Origin: Leptidea sinapis
Taxonomy: Eukaryota > Arthropoda > Insecta > Lepidoptera > Pieridae
Length of the DNA stretch: 64,000 bases
NCBI RefSeq assembly: GCF_905404315.1
Contig: NC_066272.1
Coordinates: forward strand, 8,122,001-8,186,000
Direction of reading: 5' to 3'
The first letter of the stretch is position 1; every line of letters begins with the position of its first letter. This document shows positions 1-10,377 of the stretch, piece after piece. The position numbers and the translations under genes are program-made. The notes beneath the pieces were generated by a model. It worked only from the letters and a program-made list of their open reading frames with translations, did not search any database and was not told the DNA's origin.

Positions 1-70
1 TCAGAATTTTTGGGGATTTTCAAGAATCGTTCGCGTATCAATTACTATCAGCTGAACGTCCTGCTCGTCG
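1..70 (+). mobile_element. Family A SINE-like repeat, 3' part
   Basis: The window opens inside a copy of the commonest dispersed repeat here, called family A in this annotation. A full copy starts CAGTGGGAGGCTCC, contains GGTACCACAACGGCGCC and a hairpin GTGCCGCTCAG/CTGAGCGGCAC, and ends CTCGTCCCTTATTTTCAT plus an A-run. Only the segment from TCAGAATTTTTGG to GTCCTGCTCGTC is present. The A-tail and frequent 5' truncation in other copies suggest spread by LINE machinery. Confidence 0.75.
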
Positions 71-475
71 TTAAGATAATACAGTAAAAAATGCGAAATA
101 AACTAGAATGTAAGCAGAGACATAACGAAAGATAAACAATTTTTTTAAAACCAGCTTCAAACATGTACAATATTTTTAAAATAATGTGACTAAATCTTTT
201 TGTTAGTCTACAGGCACCACCCGCACGCCTGGTGGCTTAGGGGATAAACGACGAAAACATTAAGAAGAACGAGAGTCTTGTTCCAGACTTCATTGAATCA
301 AGCTTCTGAGGATGCCTCGTGTAGAGAAAAACACGGGTCAAATTGATATGTTATGTTATTATTATGTTACTTAAATTGATAAGTGTATTACTAACAGATT
401 TTTTAATTTTTTATTAATATTTTTGTTGAAAATAATAAAAGTAAATAATATATACATACTTTTATTATTTTCATT

Positions 476-686
476 GGCAATACTTATGGTAGCAGTAGAC
501 TTATAAATATATAAATATTTAATTCTCGAAGTCTGTGTCACGGTGTCAAGAGAATACCATCGTTGAGAAGTAAAATTCCCAACATAATGCTGACTAGACA
601 CAATTTTGGTTCTGTAATATCCATAATATTGTTAATAGTTTTAAGATTTCTGTATTTTTGAACCAAATAAACCTTTTACTTATTAA
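476..686 (+). repeat. Dispersed repeat with AATAAA end (copy 1)
   Basis: A segment of about 210 bp recurs in inverted orientation at 28693-28905. Shared blocks include GTAGCAGTAGACT, the GTGTC..GGTGTC segment and TTTTTGAACCAAATAAA. The AATAAA near the end suggests the 3' end of a retrotransposed transcript. No coding capacity is visible, and the 76-codon minus-strand frame across it is not conserved in the other copy. Confidence 0.6.
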
Positions 687-699
687 TTATTAATATTAA

Positions 700-1312
700 T
701 TGGTTTCAGCAGGGTTTTCCAATACTTTTAGTTCAGTGGGAGCCGATTTTTTAGTAGAAGTTGTGAAATAGGATACATGGTTCTAATAAGGATATACCGA
801 TTCCTATCTTCCAGCTTCAACAATTTCAACGGTTCGATGGCACTTTTTCCATTCCCTCTAAATTTGGTTGTTTAAAGTCAACTTGTCAACTTGACAAGTA
901 CCTAGTCGTACTCGTACATACATTACGTCATTTGGCATCATGAAGATTACTTCAACTAACCAAATGTCAAGTTTTGTTTAGAAAAAAAATAAGGAGTTTC
1001 TCTAAGTTACTCATGTATTTCATCAGCAGATTTATTATTTCCAATGGGACCAATTTAGGAGAGTATCCTTTAAGAAAGGAAAAACAATCAAAAACGGCCT
1101 AAGGGTTGATATTTAAAGTAACAAACATATAAAAGAAAATTCAGCTGATTAGGGAACCTCTTTTGTAACCAGTTAAAAAACAGCATTTTTTAAAAATAGC
1201 CTGTTAAGATAATGTCAATTGCTGAACTTTTAAAGGTTAGTTTGGTAATATTTATTGAATATTACCCCTTACAAAAACATACATTACACGAGTAACAATA
1301 TGTATCAATATT
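700..1312. other. Unassigned A+T-rich stretch
   Basis: No frame longer than 60 codons and no repeat that I could match elsewhere in the window. Confidence 0.5.
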
Positions 1313-1316
1313 TGTT

Positions 1317-1436
1317 TACTTAGATTAAGGTCTGGTCTTGAGTACGCCACTTGGGCGTAGTACTATTATTGCTGTACGTTGCGACTACGCCTGCGGTTTC
1401 TAGTTGCAGCGTAGCGGAGACCAATCCTTAATCTAA
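1317..1436. mobile_element. Short foldback element (MITE-like)
   Basis: The ends are inverted copies of one another: ACTTAGATTAAGG..TGGTCT on the left, and AGACCAATCCTTAATCTAAGT on the right. The interior is unusually GC-rich (TACGCCACTTGGGCGTAGT). A second, more degraded copy lies at 43428-43530 in the opposite orientation. At about 120 bp with no coding capacity it fits a non-autonomous DNA transposon. No convincing target duplication was found. Confidence 0.6.
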
Positions 1437-1647
1437 GTTTGTTTAATTATTTTTATTTTGGCTTTATCTTAATGAATTCTGATGAATGATTTTAATAGCA
1501 AATGCTGAAGTTGGGTTAGTTATTATTTTAAAACAAAACTAGTGCTGTATTCCTGACATAACATTTTATTCAAATTCAAGTCCAAAAATTTATATTCACA
1601 TCATCTTTATTTACAGGATAAGGAACATGGCGTTGTTGAGTTATAAA

Positions 1648-1800
1648 CTGTTGGCTCAGTTGGTAGAGCACTCGTACGGATCACCATAGTCCCGCATCGT
1701 TCATAAATTTTGTTTTCAAATTTTATTTGTGTAATTAATCCATGAAGTGATGGTTATCACTTAAAAAAAATTGAAATTGAATAGACATATCTCAAAAATA
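1648..1800 (+). mobile_element. tRNA-type SINE, degraded copy
   Basis: The segment has an A-box-like GGCTCAGTTGGTAGAGCAC, a damaged anticodon arm, the B-box remnant CCCGCATCGTTCATAAATT, and the family tail ending TGATGGTTATCACTTAAAAAA. The B-box TTCGA core is missing, so this copy is unlikely to be transcribed by RNA polymerase III. Better copies lie near 8.85, 15.4, 15.65, 17.2, 17.45 and 31.2 kb. Confidence 0.75.
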
Positions 1801-2220
1801 AATATATATAATTTATACCGACTCATTATCTGCAATTATTTACCAAATAAAAGAAAAACATTTAGAACTAATTTAAACAAAAATAATGAATCTGTCTTGC
1901 TCCTATCTAGCGCATAATGGAAAAGATAATGTCGTCATGAAGCGGAAGAAACAATTACGATCTCAGTGAAGTCGAGAATCACAAACAAGTTGGCAATTTG
2001 AGATTATATTCGCAGCAAATTGTTACCTGAAGGGCTTAAAGTTCACTTAATGTCCATTCTTTACTAGAATTCCAACCAATTTAACTTCTAAAGGGGAATT
2101 GGAGCTGTAATAATTCTTTGAATTATGGCACAGCTGTTTATATTTCCCATTGTCAAACTACAGGTAAGAAGTATAGAACTTATGAAAGTTATTGGTAAAG
2201 AAAGAACTGTAAGAACTATA

Positions 2221-2660
2221 GTCATCATCATCATCATCATCATCAGCCGGAAGACGTCCACTGGACTAAGGCCTTCCCCAAAGATTTCCACGACGATCGG
2301 TCCTGCGCTGCCCTAGATCGTCGGTGCATCTTGTGGGGAGCGCACCATAATTGCTTCTTCCGGTACGTGGTCACCATTCGCGGACTTTACTGCTCCAACG
2401 GATATCTGTTTGTCAAACTATGTGCCCTGCCCACTGCCATTTCAGGTTCGCAATCATTTGGGTTCAGTTACTTTGGTTCTCCTACGGACCTCTTCATTTC
2501 TGATTCGATCTCGCAGGGAAACTCCAAGCATAGCCTTCTCCATGAGCTTTCTCATAAGGCCCATAGTTAGCGACCACGTCTGCGTACCGTAAGTCACCGT
2601 CACTGTCACTGGTAACGCACACTGGTTGAAAACCTTCGTCTTCAGACACTGTGGTATTTG
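2221..2660 (-). pseudogene. RTE-like LINE 3' end (copy 1), broken
   Basis: On the minus strand this reads into the C-terminus of an RTE-like LINE polyprotein and ends in a (GATGAT)n run, seen on the plus strand as the CAT run at 2221-2244. Recognisable pieces are the Q-D-R-S-S-W block just before the end and an upstream block with the W-A-L/M-R-K-L pattern. Stops and frameshifts interrupt it. Other copies of the same 3' end lie at 23715-23845, 25484-25840 and 51165-51440. The LINE identity is inferred from recall of insect LINE C-termini that end Q-Q-W-T-S-S-G followed by GAT repeats. Confidence 0.7.
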
Positions 2661-2689
2661 GGGACGAGAAGATTAAAACTATAAAAATA

Positions 2690-2812
2690 TTTTATCTTTT
2701 ATGTAAGAGGAGGACACACGAGCATTTGGGTCACCAGATGGTATGTGATCACCACAGTCCCTACTCTCTTGTAGCACCAGAGGAATGACAACAGCGTTGC
2801 CGATCTCATAAT
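2690..2812 (-). mobile_element. Family C LINE 3' tail
   Basis: Reverse complement of the family C LINE terminus: the plus strand reads AGGAGGACACACGAGC, then a GGTCACC/TGATCACC block and CACCAGAGGAATGACAACAG. It contains only the last codons and 3' UTR, as expected of a severely 5'-truncated LINE insertion. Confidence 0.75.
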
Positions 2813-3025
2813 GCGTCGAATAAAATACTCGTAGGAATTCGAAAACTGAAAACACATTGGTTAGTGGCGGATGAGGATCGAACCGGGGGCTTCGTGGTGA
2901 GAGTCAACGGTTCTACCTATAGCGCCACCGATGGTTACATAACGTCAAAGACAAACTTTATTCAATTTAAGTAATTATATTTGTGTATGTCCTTTATCGT
3001 CTAACATCCAATGACGTTCTATACA

Positions 3026-3895
3026 CATACACAGCCGGGAGAAACTTGTGTCTTCTATCGAGTCCTCTCTTGAGAAGGTTGCGGAATGGGGAAAATTGAA
3101 CCTTGTCCAATTTAACCCCCAGACGACTCAAGTTTGCGCGTTTTGCGCGCACTAAAAAAACCCCATTTGTCGTATCACCGCTCTTCGACAACACTTCCCT
3201 CAAAGCCTCGCCTAGTATCGGAATACTGGGTCTCGAAATCTCGAGCGATTGCCAATTTCGTGGTCATCTGGAAGGCAAAGCCAAATTGGCTTCAAAGAAA
3301 CTGGGCGTCATTAATAGAGCACGGCAATACTTCAAGCCGCCCCGCATACTAGCGCTCTACTAAGCGCAGGTCCGGCCACACGTGGAGTATTCCTGTCATC
3401 TCTGGTCTGGCGCACCCCAGCTCGATCCATTCGACCGCGTGCAACGCAGAGCAGCTCGAATTGTCGAGGACACAGTGCTCTGTGAACGCCTGGATCACTT
3501 GGCGTTGCGTAGAGACGTCGCTTTATTGTGTGTCTTCTATCGCATTTATCACGGGGAGTGTTCCGAAGAGCTGTTTAACCTGATTCCTGCCGCCGAATTC
3601 CACCTTCGCACGACACGCCACAAGTTAGGATATCATCCTCAACATCTGGATGTGTCGCGGTCCTCCACAGTGCGGTTTTCAAGGAGCTTTCTTCCACGTA
3701 CTACAAAGCTGTGGAATGAGCTTCCTTGTGCGGTGTTTCCGGGACGATACGACATGGGTACCTTCAAAAAAAGCGCGTACACCTTCCTTAAAGGCCAGCA
3801 ACGCTCCTGTGATTCCTCTGGTGTTGCAAGAGATTGTGGGCGGTGGTGATCACTTAACAACAGGTGACCCGTACGCTCGTTAGTAGAGGTAGGGA
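3026..3895 (+). pseudogene. Family C LINE, reverse transcriptase C-terminal region (broken)
   Basis: This is the C-terminal third of a non-LTR retrotransposon polyprotein of the jockey/CR1 superfamily. Blocks in order are V-A-E-W-G-K-L-N-L-V-Q-F-N-P, T-P-F-V-V-S-P, I-G-I-L-G-L-E-I-S-S-D, G-H-L-E-G-K-A-K-L-A-S-K-K-L-G-V, V-E-Y-S-C-H-L-W-S-G-A-P, and the terminal F-Y-R-I-Y-H-G-E-C-S-E-E-L-F segment. A frame break lies near 3150. A TAA at 3361-3363 replaces the AAA lysine codon seen at the equivalent point near 59075. The last 155 codons (3382-3849) are open. The 3' UTR follows, with CAGGTGACCCGTACGCTCGT at 3862-3881. The catalytic Y-A-D-D box and everything 5' of it are absent, so this is a 5'-truncated, dead copy. 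It faces an inverted copy at 4605-5320. Confidence 0.9.
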
Positions 3896-4046
3896 GACAT
3901 CGCCTTTTATAGACGTCCACCTGTCACTGTCAACAATAACTTAAGAAAAGCTTAAACTGAGCAAATTAAAAGCAGTATAATGTCGAGCAGTTTTTTCAGT
4001 CAACAGTTAAAATATTCGATCCGTGTCTTTTGTAAGACTTTGCACC

Positions 4047-4162
4047 GCTTCATCGCTTCGAATTAATTTCTCGACAAGTCATTCGTTTGTATTGCCTTTG
4101 GTTTCTAATACTTGGTGACATTTGATATAAATTTGCTGTCAGTCCTGTTCCAAAGGTGTTAA
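4047..4162 (+). repeat. Dispersed repeat, inverted partner at 21.4 kb
   Basis: About 115 bp, from CGCTTCGAATTAATTTC to CCAAAGGTGTTAA, match the reverse complement of 21409-21527 at most positions. The middle block TTTCTAATACTTGGTGACAT is identical. No coding or terminal structure was recognised, so it is an unnamed interspersed repeat. Confidence 0.65.
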
Positions 4163-4604
4163 TTAATTTCCATTGGATAAAAGCCACGAATTGCTTTACC
4201 AATGTCAGTTTGAATGGTTAAATTCAATTTACACTAATTTAAAGGCAAATATGTTTTCCTGTTTCTCCTAAAATCTGGTTGGACAAGCTCTTCCGCCATA
4301 ATCATCTATTTATACCATGAACGTATTGGAAATGTTGATATTTTTTAATCGTGTTGAAATAAAATTTTCAGAATTTGCAACGTGGACTGACTTTATTTTC
4401 CAGTATAATAAGTTTGCATGCTTTATGGGGTAGGATAGAGTACCTGTTAATTATAAACCAACAACACCATAATATAATTACGTTGTCCCGCAAATAAATA
4501 TGATTTGATGTGTTTTGAAAAAACTAATTTTTATTTTGGTTTTGGTATCTTAATTAGCAACTGACCTTGGACCAAGACAGGTGCATAGAATGGTTTTTAT
4601 TTTT

Positions 4605-5320
4605 TATATGGAAAAGGACGACAAAAGGAGGAGAAGAGGAGTTACCTGGTGTTAAGTGATCACCGCTGACCACATTTTCTTGCAACACCAGAAGAATCAC
4701 AGGAGCGTTGCTGGCCTTAAAGGAAGGTGTACGCGCTTTTTTAAAAGGTATGTCGTATCGTTATGGAAACACCGCATAAGGAAACTCATTCCACAGTTTG
4801 TAGTACGTCGAAGAAAGCTCCTTGAAAACCGCACTATGGAGGACCGCCACATATTCGAAGGTGGTGATGATATTCTAATTAATGGCGTATCGTGCGAAGG
4901 TGGAATTTGGTGGCAGGAATCAGGTTAAACAGCTCCTCAGAACACTCCCGTGATAAATGCGGTACAAGACACACAATGAAGCGACGTCTCTACGCAACGC
5001 CATGTGATCCAGCCATTTAATATGGAGCACTGGGCCCCCGACAATTCGAGTTGCTCTGCGTTACACGCCGTGTGTCGCCGAACCTGCGCTTTGTAGAGCG
5101 CTAGAATGTGGGCCTGTGGCCGGCTTGATGTATTGCTGTGCTCTATTTATGACACCTAGTGTCTTCGAAGTCAATTTGGCTTTGCACTCGAGATGGTCAA
5201 GGAATTAGCAATTGCTCGAGATTTCGAGAGCAAGTATTCCGATACTAGGCGAGGCTGTAAGGAAAGTATTGTCGATGAGTGGTGAAACGACAAATGGGGT
5301 CTTCTAGGGGTTAAATTGGT
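4605..5320 (-). pseudogene. Family C LINE, reverse transcriptase C-terminal region (broken, inverted copy)
   Basis: The minus strand carries the same family C segment as 3026-3895. Seen from the plus strand the order is the 3' tail (TGTTAAGTGATCACCGC), the C-terminal codons, an RRAARI-type block near 5045, then the K-L-A-S/G-H-L blocks near 5180 and the V-V-S-P block near 5295. Several stops and frameshifts break every frame, and it looks more decayed than the plus-strand copy. The two 3' ends point at each other across about 700 bp, giving a long imperfect inverted repeat. Confidence 0.85.
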
Positions 5321-5989
5321 CATGGTTCAATATACCATATTTATACCAAGACTCTTTAAATGGCTGCTTGAAATTGTTTTATAGTATTAATGAATATTTA
5401 AATTAGTGTTAAGTTTTTGCTTGCTTTACATGTAAGCTGGATAGAGGACACATTGCAATATTTAAGATACACACACCCTATTCCAAAGCAAAATAAATAA
5501 TTTCATTTTATTTCATTCCATTTCATCTTGAGATTAAAAAAGTTGGATCAAAACGAATGAACTAATTAACATTATACAGATTCATGCGTGTGGTGCGGTT
5601 ACATCGAACGCATTATTTCCAACCAACGATGAGCCTTGTGATTCAGAATTGTTTAAACCTGTTACCGAGTTGATTAATTGGATGCATATCGAATACTCTA
5701 CGTTTCCCATATTCAAAACCTTATAAGCAAATATTAATTGAAGTGTTATTTACTTTAGCATGCGAAAATTTATATCTGTAATATTCAACTTGCACAGAAT
5801 AACCGCAGCTTTGATTATTATAACATTTTAACATTATTTCAGTCTTTATTAAAATTAAACCTTTAATTTATTTCAATCAGTGTTATAGAGTAATACTATT
5901 CCTACGTATATATATATTGTATTGTTTAGTAACTTTAGTTATAAGAAGTATATATATATATATATTGAGTAATATACAAATTAAGGTAA
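5321..5989. other. Unassigned A+T-rich stretch with a short (TA)n
   Basis: No recognisable gene. It includes a run of TA dinucleotides at 5949-5965, directly before the family A copy. Confidence 0.5.
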
Positions 5990-6180
5990 CAGTGGGAGGC
6001 TCCTTTGCACAGGATGCCGGCTTGATTATGGGTACCGCAAAGGCGGCTATTTCTGCCGTGAAGCAGTAATGTGTAAGCATTAGCATGTGAATCCTGAGCG
6101 GCACTGTATTGTAATGGGCAGGGCTTATCCAAATACCATCAGCTGAAACTTCCTACTCGTTACTTATTGTCATTAAAAAG
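5990..6180 (+). mobile_element. Family A repeat, internally deleted
   Basis: It begins CAGTGGGAGGCTCC and keeps GGATGCCGGCTTGATTATG and GTGAAGCAGTAATGTGTAAG. It then jumps to AATCCTGAGCGGCACTG and ends GTCATTAAAAAG. Compared with the 37.8 kb copy, roughly 120 bp of the middle is missing. Confidence 0.8.
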
Positions 6181-6940
6181 ACTTTTGGCATAGACAGCGG
6201 TGAACGAGAAGAGACTACATCTAGAAACTAGAAAGGGAGTTAGTTCTGATAAGGCCGCATTAAAGATCTTCTCTTATAAAATCTCTGGTACTAGTTACTC
6301 ACACATCATCTTAATATTTTATTTTATTCATTTGTTACGCTTCAATAGGAGCGAATACCCATAAATTAATTTACAGACGATTAAAATTACTAGTTTTTAC
6401 TTTTTAATAATTCTATAACTCTGTAATTTTTTAATAATTCTATAACTACGGGTTGTAAATATTAGATTTTATATTTATTTCTGTGTTCAACGAAATAATG
6501 GGTAATTTTTTAGTGTAGGTAATAATTTAAACATAAATATAAAATTTTTAATTTACGAGAACTTCAAGCATTTGAGACGAAATCCTTTGATTATATTACA
6601 AAGAGTGAGGGACTCAATAAAAACCAATATTCTAATTTATTCTATTCATGCGGCTTATTATAAAATTAATATTATTTATCAATAAATATTATTTTTAAGC
6701 TTTGAACAATATTATTGCTTTTTTCTCTCAAAAATGCATGGATGGTCAATCGAAAAATGAAAACTGAATTGAGGTTGACACGTCTGACAGTTTAATGTTA
6801 TAAATAAATTTGTAATTTAAGTTACAAAACTTTAAAAACGAATATCCATGGGCAATCCACATTGTTGCACGAGTAGCACATTATACTATTTTGTATTACT
6901 TATGCGACGATTATTATTATAGCAATTTTATCTAAATTTG
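6181..6940. other. Unassigned A+T-rich stretch
   Basis: No supported gene or repeat. A local duplication of the phrase TTTTTAATAATTCTATAACT occurs at 6400-6446. Confidence 0.5.
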
Positions 6941-7040
6941 CGTGTGCCAAGTATAATTTTCGTCTGCCAAGTATAATTTTCGTGTGCCAAGTATAATTTG
7001 CGTGTGCCAAGTATAATTAGCGTGCGACAAGTATACTTTT
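6941..7040. repeat. 20-bp tandem repeat, five units
   Basis: Five consecutive units are each exactly 20 bp: CGTGTGCCAAGTATAATTTT at 6941, then four variants starting at 6961, 6981, 7001 and 7021. Units differ at one to four positions, and the last is the most diverged. Unit length is constant with no spacers, so this is a minisatellite. Confidence 0.95.
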
Positions 7041-7804
7041 CGGACTCAATCAATAGTTTCATTTACGAAAAAACTCATGCGTAATTTTAAAATGAGCGAA
7101 CGACTCTTTTTCAACCGCAACAGCGATTGCCAAGATACTTACTACTTTTCCCGCATGAGTAATACAATATTTATTACATAATGAATATATTTATATTATA
7201 TGAATTTTGTGAATTTCCTAATATTTTTCTTTATTCATCTGTAGTTTGCTAGTGTCAATTTGGAGCTGTATTGTACATCTGTATCTATATTATATTTGTA
7301 AATCAAACATATAATACAGCTGATAAACAGATATTATTATAATTACTATTACTATTAAAAATAAATCGTTTATACATAATATATACGTTTTGCAAGTTTG
7401 TAAAAACTTAATTATGAATATTTATTTAATATTCATGTTTAGCTGACACAGTTAATGCTTGTGCATGTTGTCAGTAAACAAACATTGAATCGCGTGTGTT
7501 GTTTCCAGTATAATACATTAAAGTCAAATCGAATACAGAATAGTGTTAGTTAACATGTTTATCTTTCACACAATTAACAAGCGGTGTTTAATTCTTCAAC
7601 AGCTACGCACAAATTATACGATAGATATTGCTTACAAAAAGATTTTTAGAAGAGCGGTCAGAATAAATTGGATTTAAAGGAAAATTTATAGCGCCTTACC
7701 TTTATAAGATAATATCTACTCATAATTGTTTTAGTTATTGTTTATTCAAAACAAAACAATTCTTATTTACAATGTTTACGTAAAACTATCAGTACTGTCC
7801 AACT
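7041..7804. other. Unassigned A+T-rich stretch
   Basis: No open frame of note and no repeat matched elsewhere in the window. Confidence 0.45.
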
Positions 7805-8011
7805 GACTTTACTCACGTAAAACTCAACTGAGTGTGATAAAACGAAAACTTGGCTTCTGTATTGGACAGTCTTAGCTTAAGCTCAGTATAATTTTAGATG
7901 TCAATTGACTATAAAATCATAATCGAAGATTACTCTTAGCTTATACCACAGAGTAGGGATGAATATTTACGTATTAACTTACACTCAGCTAAGTTTTACG
8001 TAAGTAAAGTC
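7805..8011. mobile_element. MITE-like element with 31-bp terminal inverted repeats
   Basis: The left end 7805-7835 (GACTTTACTCACGTAAAACT...) and the right end 7981-8011 are reverse complements at 28 of 31 positions. The interior of about 145 bp is A+T-rich and non-coding. Size and structure fit a miniature inverted-repeat transposable element. The superfamily is not assigned because no clear target duplication was seen. Confidence 0.7.
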
Positions 8012-8059
8012 TGAGCAAAGACTAAGTACGCTCTATAGCTAGAGTACTTATACAGCCTA

Positions 8060-8375
8060 CGTATAAGACGGTATTACTTGCCAAATTTCATAGTTCTAGG
8101 TCAAAGGAAGATACCCTATAAATTTTGATTCCCTTGAGAATAACAGACATATACATTTTTTGCGATATAATCGGCTGTTTTTACGTTAACTTAAATTGTT
8201 TTCACAGCATCACGAGACTGTAGATTTGAGTATATAGTTTCAATACTGTTTCAGCTATATATACCTCCACACGACCCCAAAATAAAGAGTCTTGACAGAG
8301 AGACAGACGGACTGCCAACAAGGTAATCCTAAAGGGGTTCTGTTTTTTCCTTTTGAGGTACAGAACCCCATAAAT
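8060..8375 (+). mobile_element. Retrotransposon 3' UTR-like repeat (GAGGTACAGAACCCC end)
   Basis: A segment containing CCAAATTTCATAGTTCTAGG, a GACAGAGAGACAGACGGAC run and the terminal TTTGAGGTACAGAACCCC matches a 3' end I recall as widespread in moth and butterfly LINEs. A related end, GGGTACGGAACCCTAAAAA, occurs at 46683-46705. No coding part is attached. Confidence 0.55.
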
Positions 8376-8785
8376 ATGTGAAAACTTTGAAGAAATATAT
8401 TATTTTTGTAAAACCGTAACAATTTACTAGAATAAAACATTCATTTTATTATTTTCCTTAAATTTGGATGATTTTCTAAAAGTATGTTATCGCGATACTT
8501 TTTCATCATGGTACATAATATATTGAAGGGATTTCTTTCATTCCTGTAAAGAAAACTTTATCGGTATAAGTGTCGAGGAGCGAGTGTCGATTCAAAACAG
8601 ATTACGAAACACACTAACCCTTTTTACTTTAACTGTTTCCGATTGTGACGGGCACTCAACTCAATAGACTTTTGTGCGCTACGAATTCAATTCTCCCTTA
8701 ATTTTCTTTTTCCTTTTTGAAATTTACTTAAATTAGAGTTTTAGAATCTGCGGGAGGTTATACATTTAATTATTAATATTTTATA
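8376..8785. other. Unassigned stretch
   Basis: Nothing recognised. Confidence 0.4.
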
Positions 8786-8975
8786 TGGAACTCGAATGAA
8801 AAAATCTGAGAGTTGAACAAAAACATACTAAGACATACGAACCATGCGTCACTCGAATCGCTCAGTTGGTAAGAGCACTCGGACGGAACCCGAAAGGTCG
8901 CGGGTTCGAGTCCCGCATCGTTCATAGTTTTTGGTAACAATTTTGTTATATAAAAAAAATTGATTGATGACTAAT
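8786..8975 (+). mobile_element. tRNA-type SINE
   Basis: The upstream leader TGAGAGTTGAACAAA matches that of the 17.1 kb copy. The tRNA-like part follows, with GCTCAGTTGGTAAGAGCACT (A box), a TCGG-ACGGAAC-CCGA anticodon arm and GGTTCGAGTCCCGC (B box). About five bases of the acceptor/D-arm junction are missing, so a full cloverleaf cannot form. A 66-codon minus-strand frame through this copy is incidental. Confidence 0.85.
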
Positions 8976-9560
8976 AACACTACACGAAATCTATGATTGA
9001 ATGAATTAGTGTAAGGGGATGATAAATTATTAATAACAAAATAATCCACACAAGAAATTTTACAATCAAAATTAAATTAAATTAATAGAGTGTAGACAAA
9101 GCCTTACAATTTAAAATTAACAATTTAGAAAACTTTGATATCTACTGTTTTGGATGTACATGAATTCCCATATAGTACGTAACAATTATCAAACATGAAA
9201 ACTTAAATTACGTTTCACTCGTTAAGAAACGAAATAATGGAGGTGAATTCTTTAATTTAAAAAAAAATTACAAATTATTGGTGAACGACGTTTCAGTCTA
9301 CATTATATTCTCATTGTGATCTGTCAAAGTCAACAGAAAATATGGTCAAACGTTAGCAGCATCTGCGAACCAAAGCATGATATATGCATCTTGAGGAATC
9401 GAGAAGTAAATTTAAAGATTTATTATTCTTTGTTAAGGCGATTAAAACAATATTGTATGTTTTTGTTGGTAAATATATAATTTTAGCTTGTTTGCTAAAT
9501 AATAAAATTTTAGCATTAAATAATCCTGGAAATATTGGTTTGTGTTATGAAATAATAATG
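8976..9560. other. Unassigned stretch
   Basis: The stretch is A+T-rich. The only long frame (9384-9713, plus) runs through low-complexity codons into the next repeat and has no recognisable domain. Confidence 0.4.
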
Positions 9561-9565
9561 CTATT

Positions 9566-9840
9566 TTTAACCGACTTCAAAAAGGAGGAGGTTCTCTATT
9601 CAATACGTATTTTTTTATGTATGTGGGGGAACGATGAGATATATGATCCAATTTACACGATTGCCAACGATTGCGGAATGTTTGCCATTTGGTCCAGACA
9701 AAATTTTTCATAGATTGGCCCATAGTTTTCATATTATGAATATTTTTGTTTACGTGGATGATATAATTATAGTTTGTGTCCGGCTTATTATGAGTTTTCA
9801 TTTGGGTTGATTATTTATTATTGTAAAGTTTTAAACCATG
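9566..9840 (+). repeat. ACCGACTTCAAAAAGGAGGAGG repeat fragment
   Basis: It starts with the CCGACTTCAAAAAGGAGGAG motif, followed by a TTTTTTTATGTATG block and a TTGCCAACGATT..CATTTGG segment. A more diverged example of the head is at 50892-50960. The pattern is common in Lepidoptera from memory, and the coding ORF over it is not credible. Confidence 0.45.
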
Positions 9841-9923
9841 CCCGGATAAGTGGGTCTTAAGCTACCCGTCATGCATAGCTAACAAACAGTCTTCACGATA
9901 TTTCAGTGTCTCACAAGAACATG

Positions 9924-10247
9924 AAATAGAGTTTCGAACAGCATTTTTTCGGAGTCCATTTCTTTTTTCCCTTCCCGTTCCAAGGGATCTATATTGTCTG
10001 AGGCACGTGGCACCTTTCGTAGCGGCCAACCTAATAGAGATTCGAACAGCATTTTTTCGGAGTCGATTTCTTCTTTCCGTTCCCGTTCTTTGGGATCTAT
10101 ATTGTTTAAGGCAATCGGCGCCTTTCGTACCGGCCTACCTAATAGAGTTTCGAACAGCAGTTTTTCGGAGTAAATTTCTTTTTCAGTTTCCGTTCCTTGG
10201 GTTCTATATTGTTTAAGGCACGCGGCACCTTTCGTAGCGGCCTACCA
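9924..10247. repeat. 108-bp tandem repeat, three units
   Basis: The marker TTCGAACAGC begins at 9933, 10041 and 10149, giving an exact 108-bp period. Each unit carries TTTTCGGAGT, a TTCCGTTCC block, GATCTATATTGT and CACCTTTCGTAGCGGCC. Because 108 is divisible by three, open frames (for example 10007-10216) persist through two units, but the encoded 36-residue repeat resembles nothing I recognise. Confidence 0.95.
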
Positions 10248-10377
10248 AAAGATCTTAAAAATTCTATTTAATATCTGACAGTAAAAAGCAATGTAATCTT
10301 ATAGTTTACCTGAAGTAATCTGGAAAAATGCTACTGTAGTTTACAGAACAACTGTTAAACACTAAAATGTAAAATTA

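Noticed and set aside
2088..2316. Methionine-run or isoleucine-run proteins
   Set aside because: These are translations of the (CAT)n/(ATG)n tail of a LINE.
3639..3920. 93-codon minus-strand ORF
   Set aside because: Shadow of the LINE C coding frame on the plus strand.
6941..7040. Possible CRISPR-like array of 20-bp units
   Set aside because: The units follow each other without spacers, and the setting is eukaryotic. It is a minisatellite.
8849..9049. 66-codon minus-strand protein
   Set aside because: It runs straight through the SINE head, which explains its RTRD-like residues.
9384..9713. 109-codon plus-strand ORF
   Set aside because: The second half lies in a dispersed repeat, and the first half is low-complexity without any domain.
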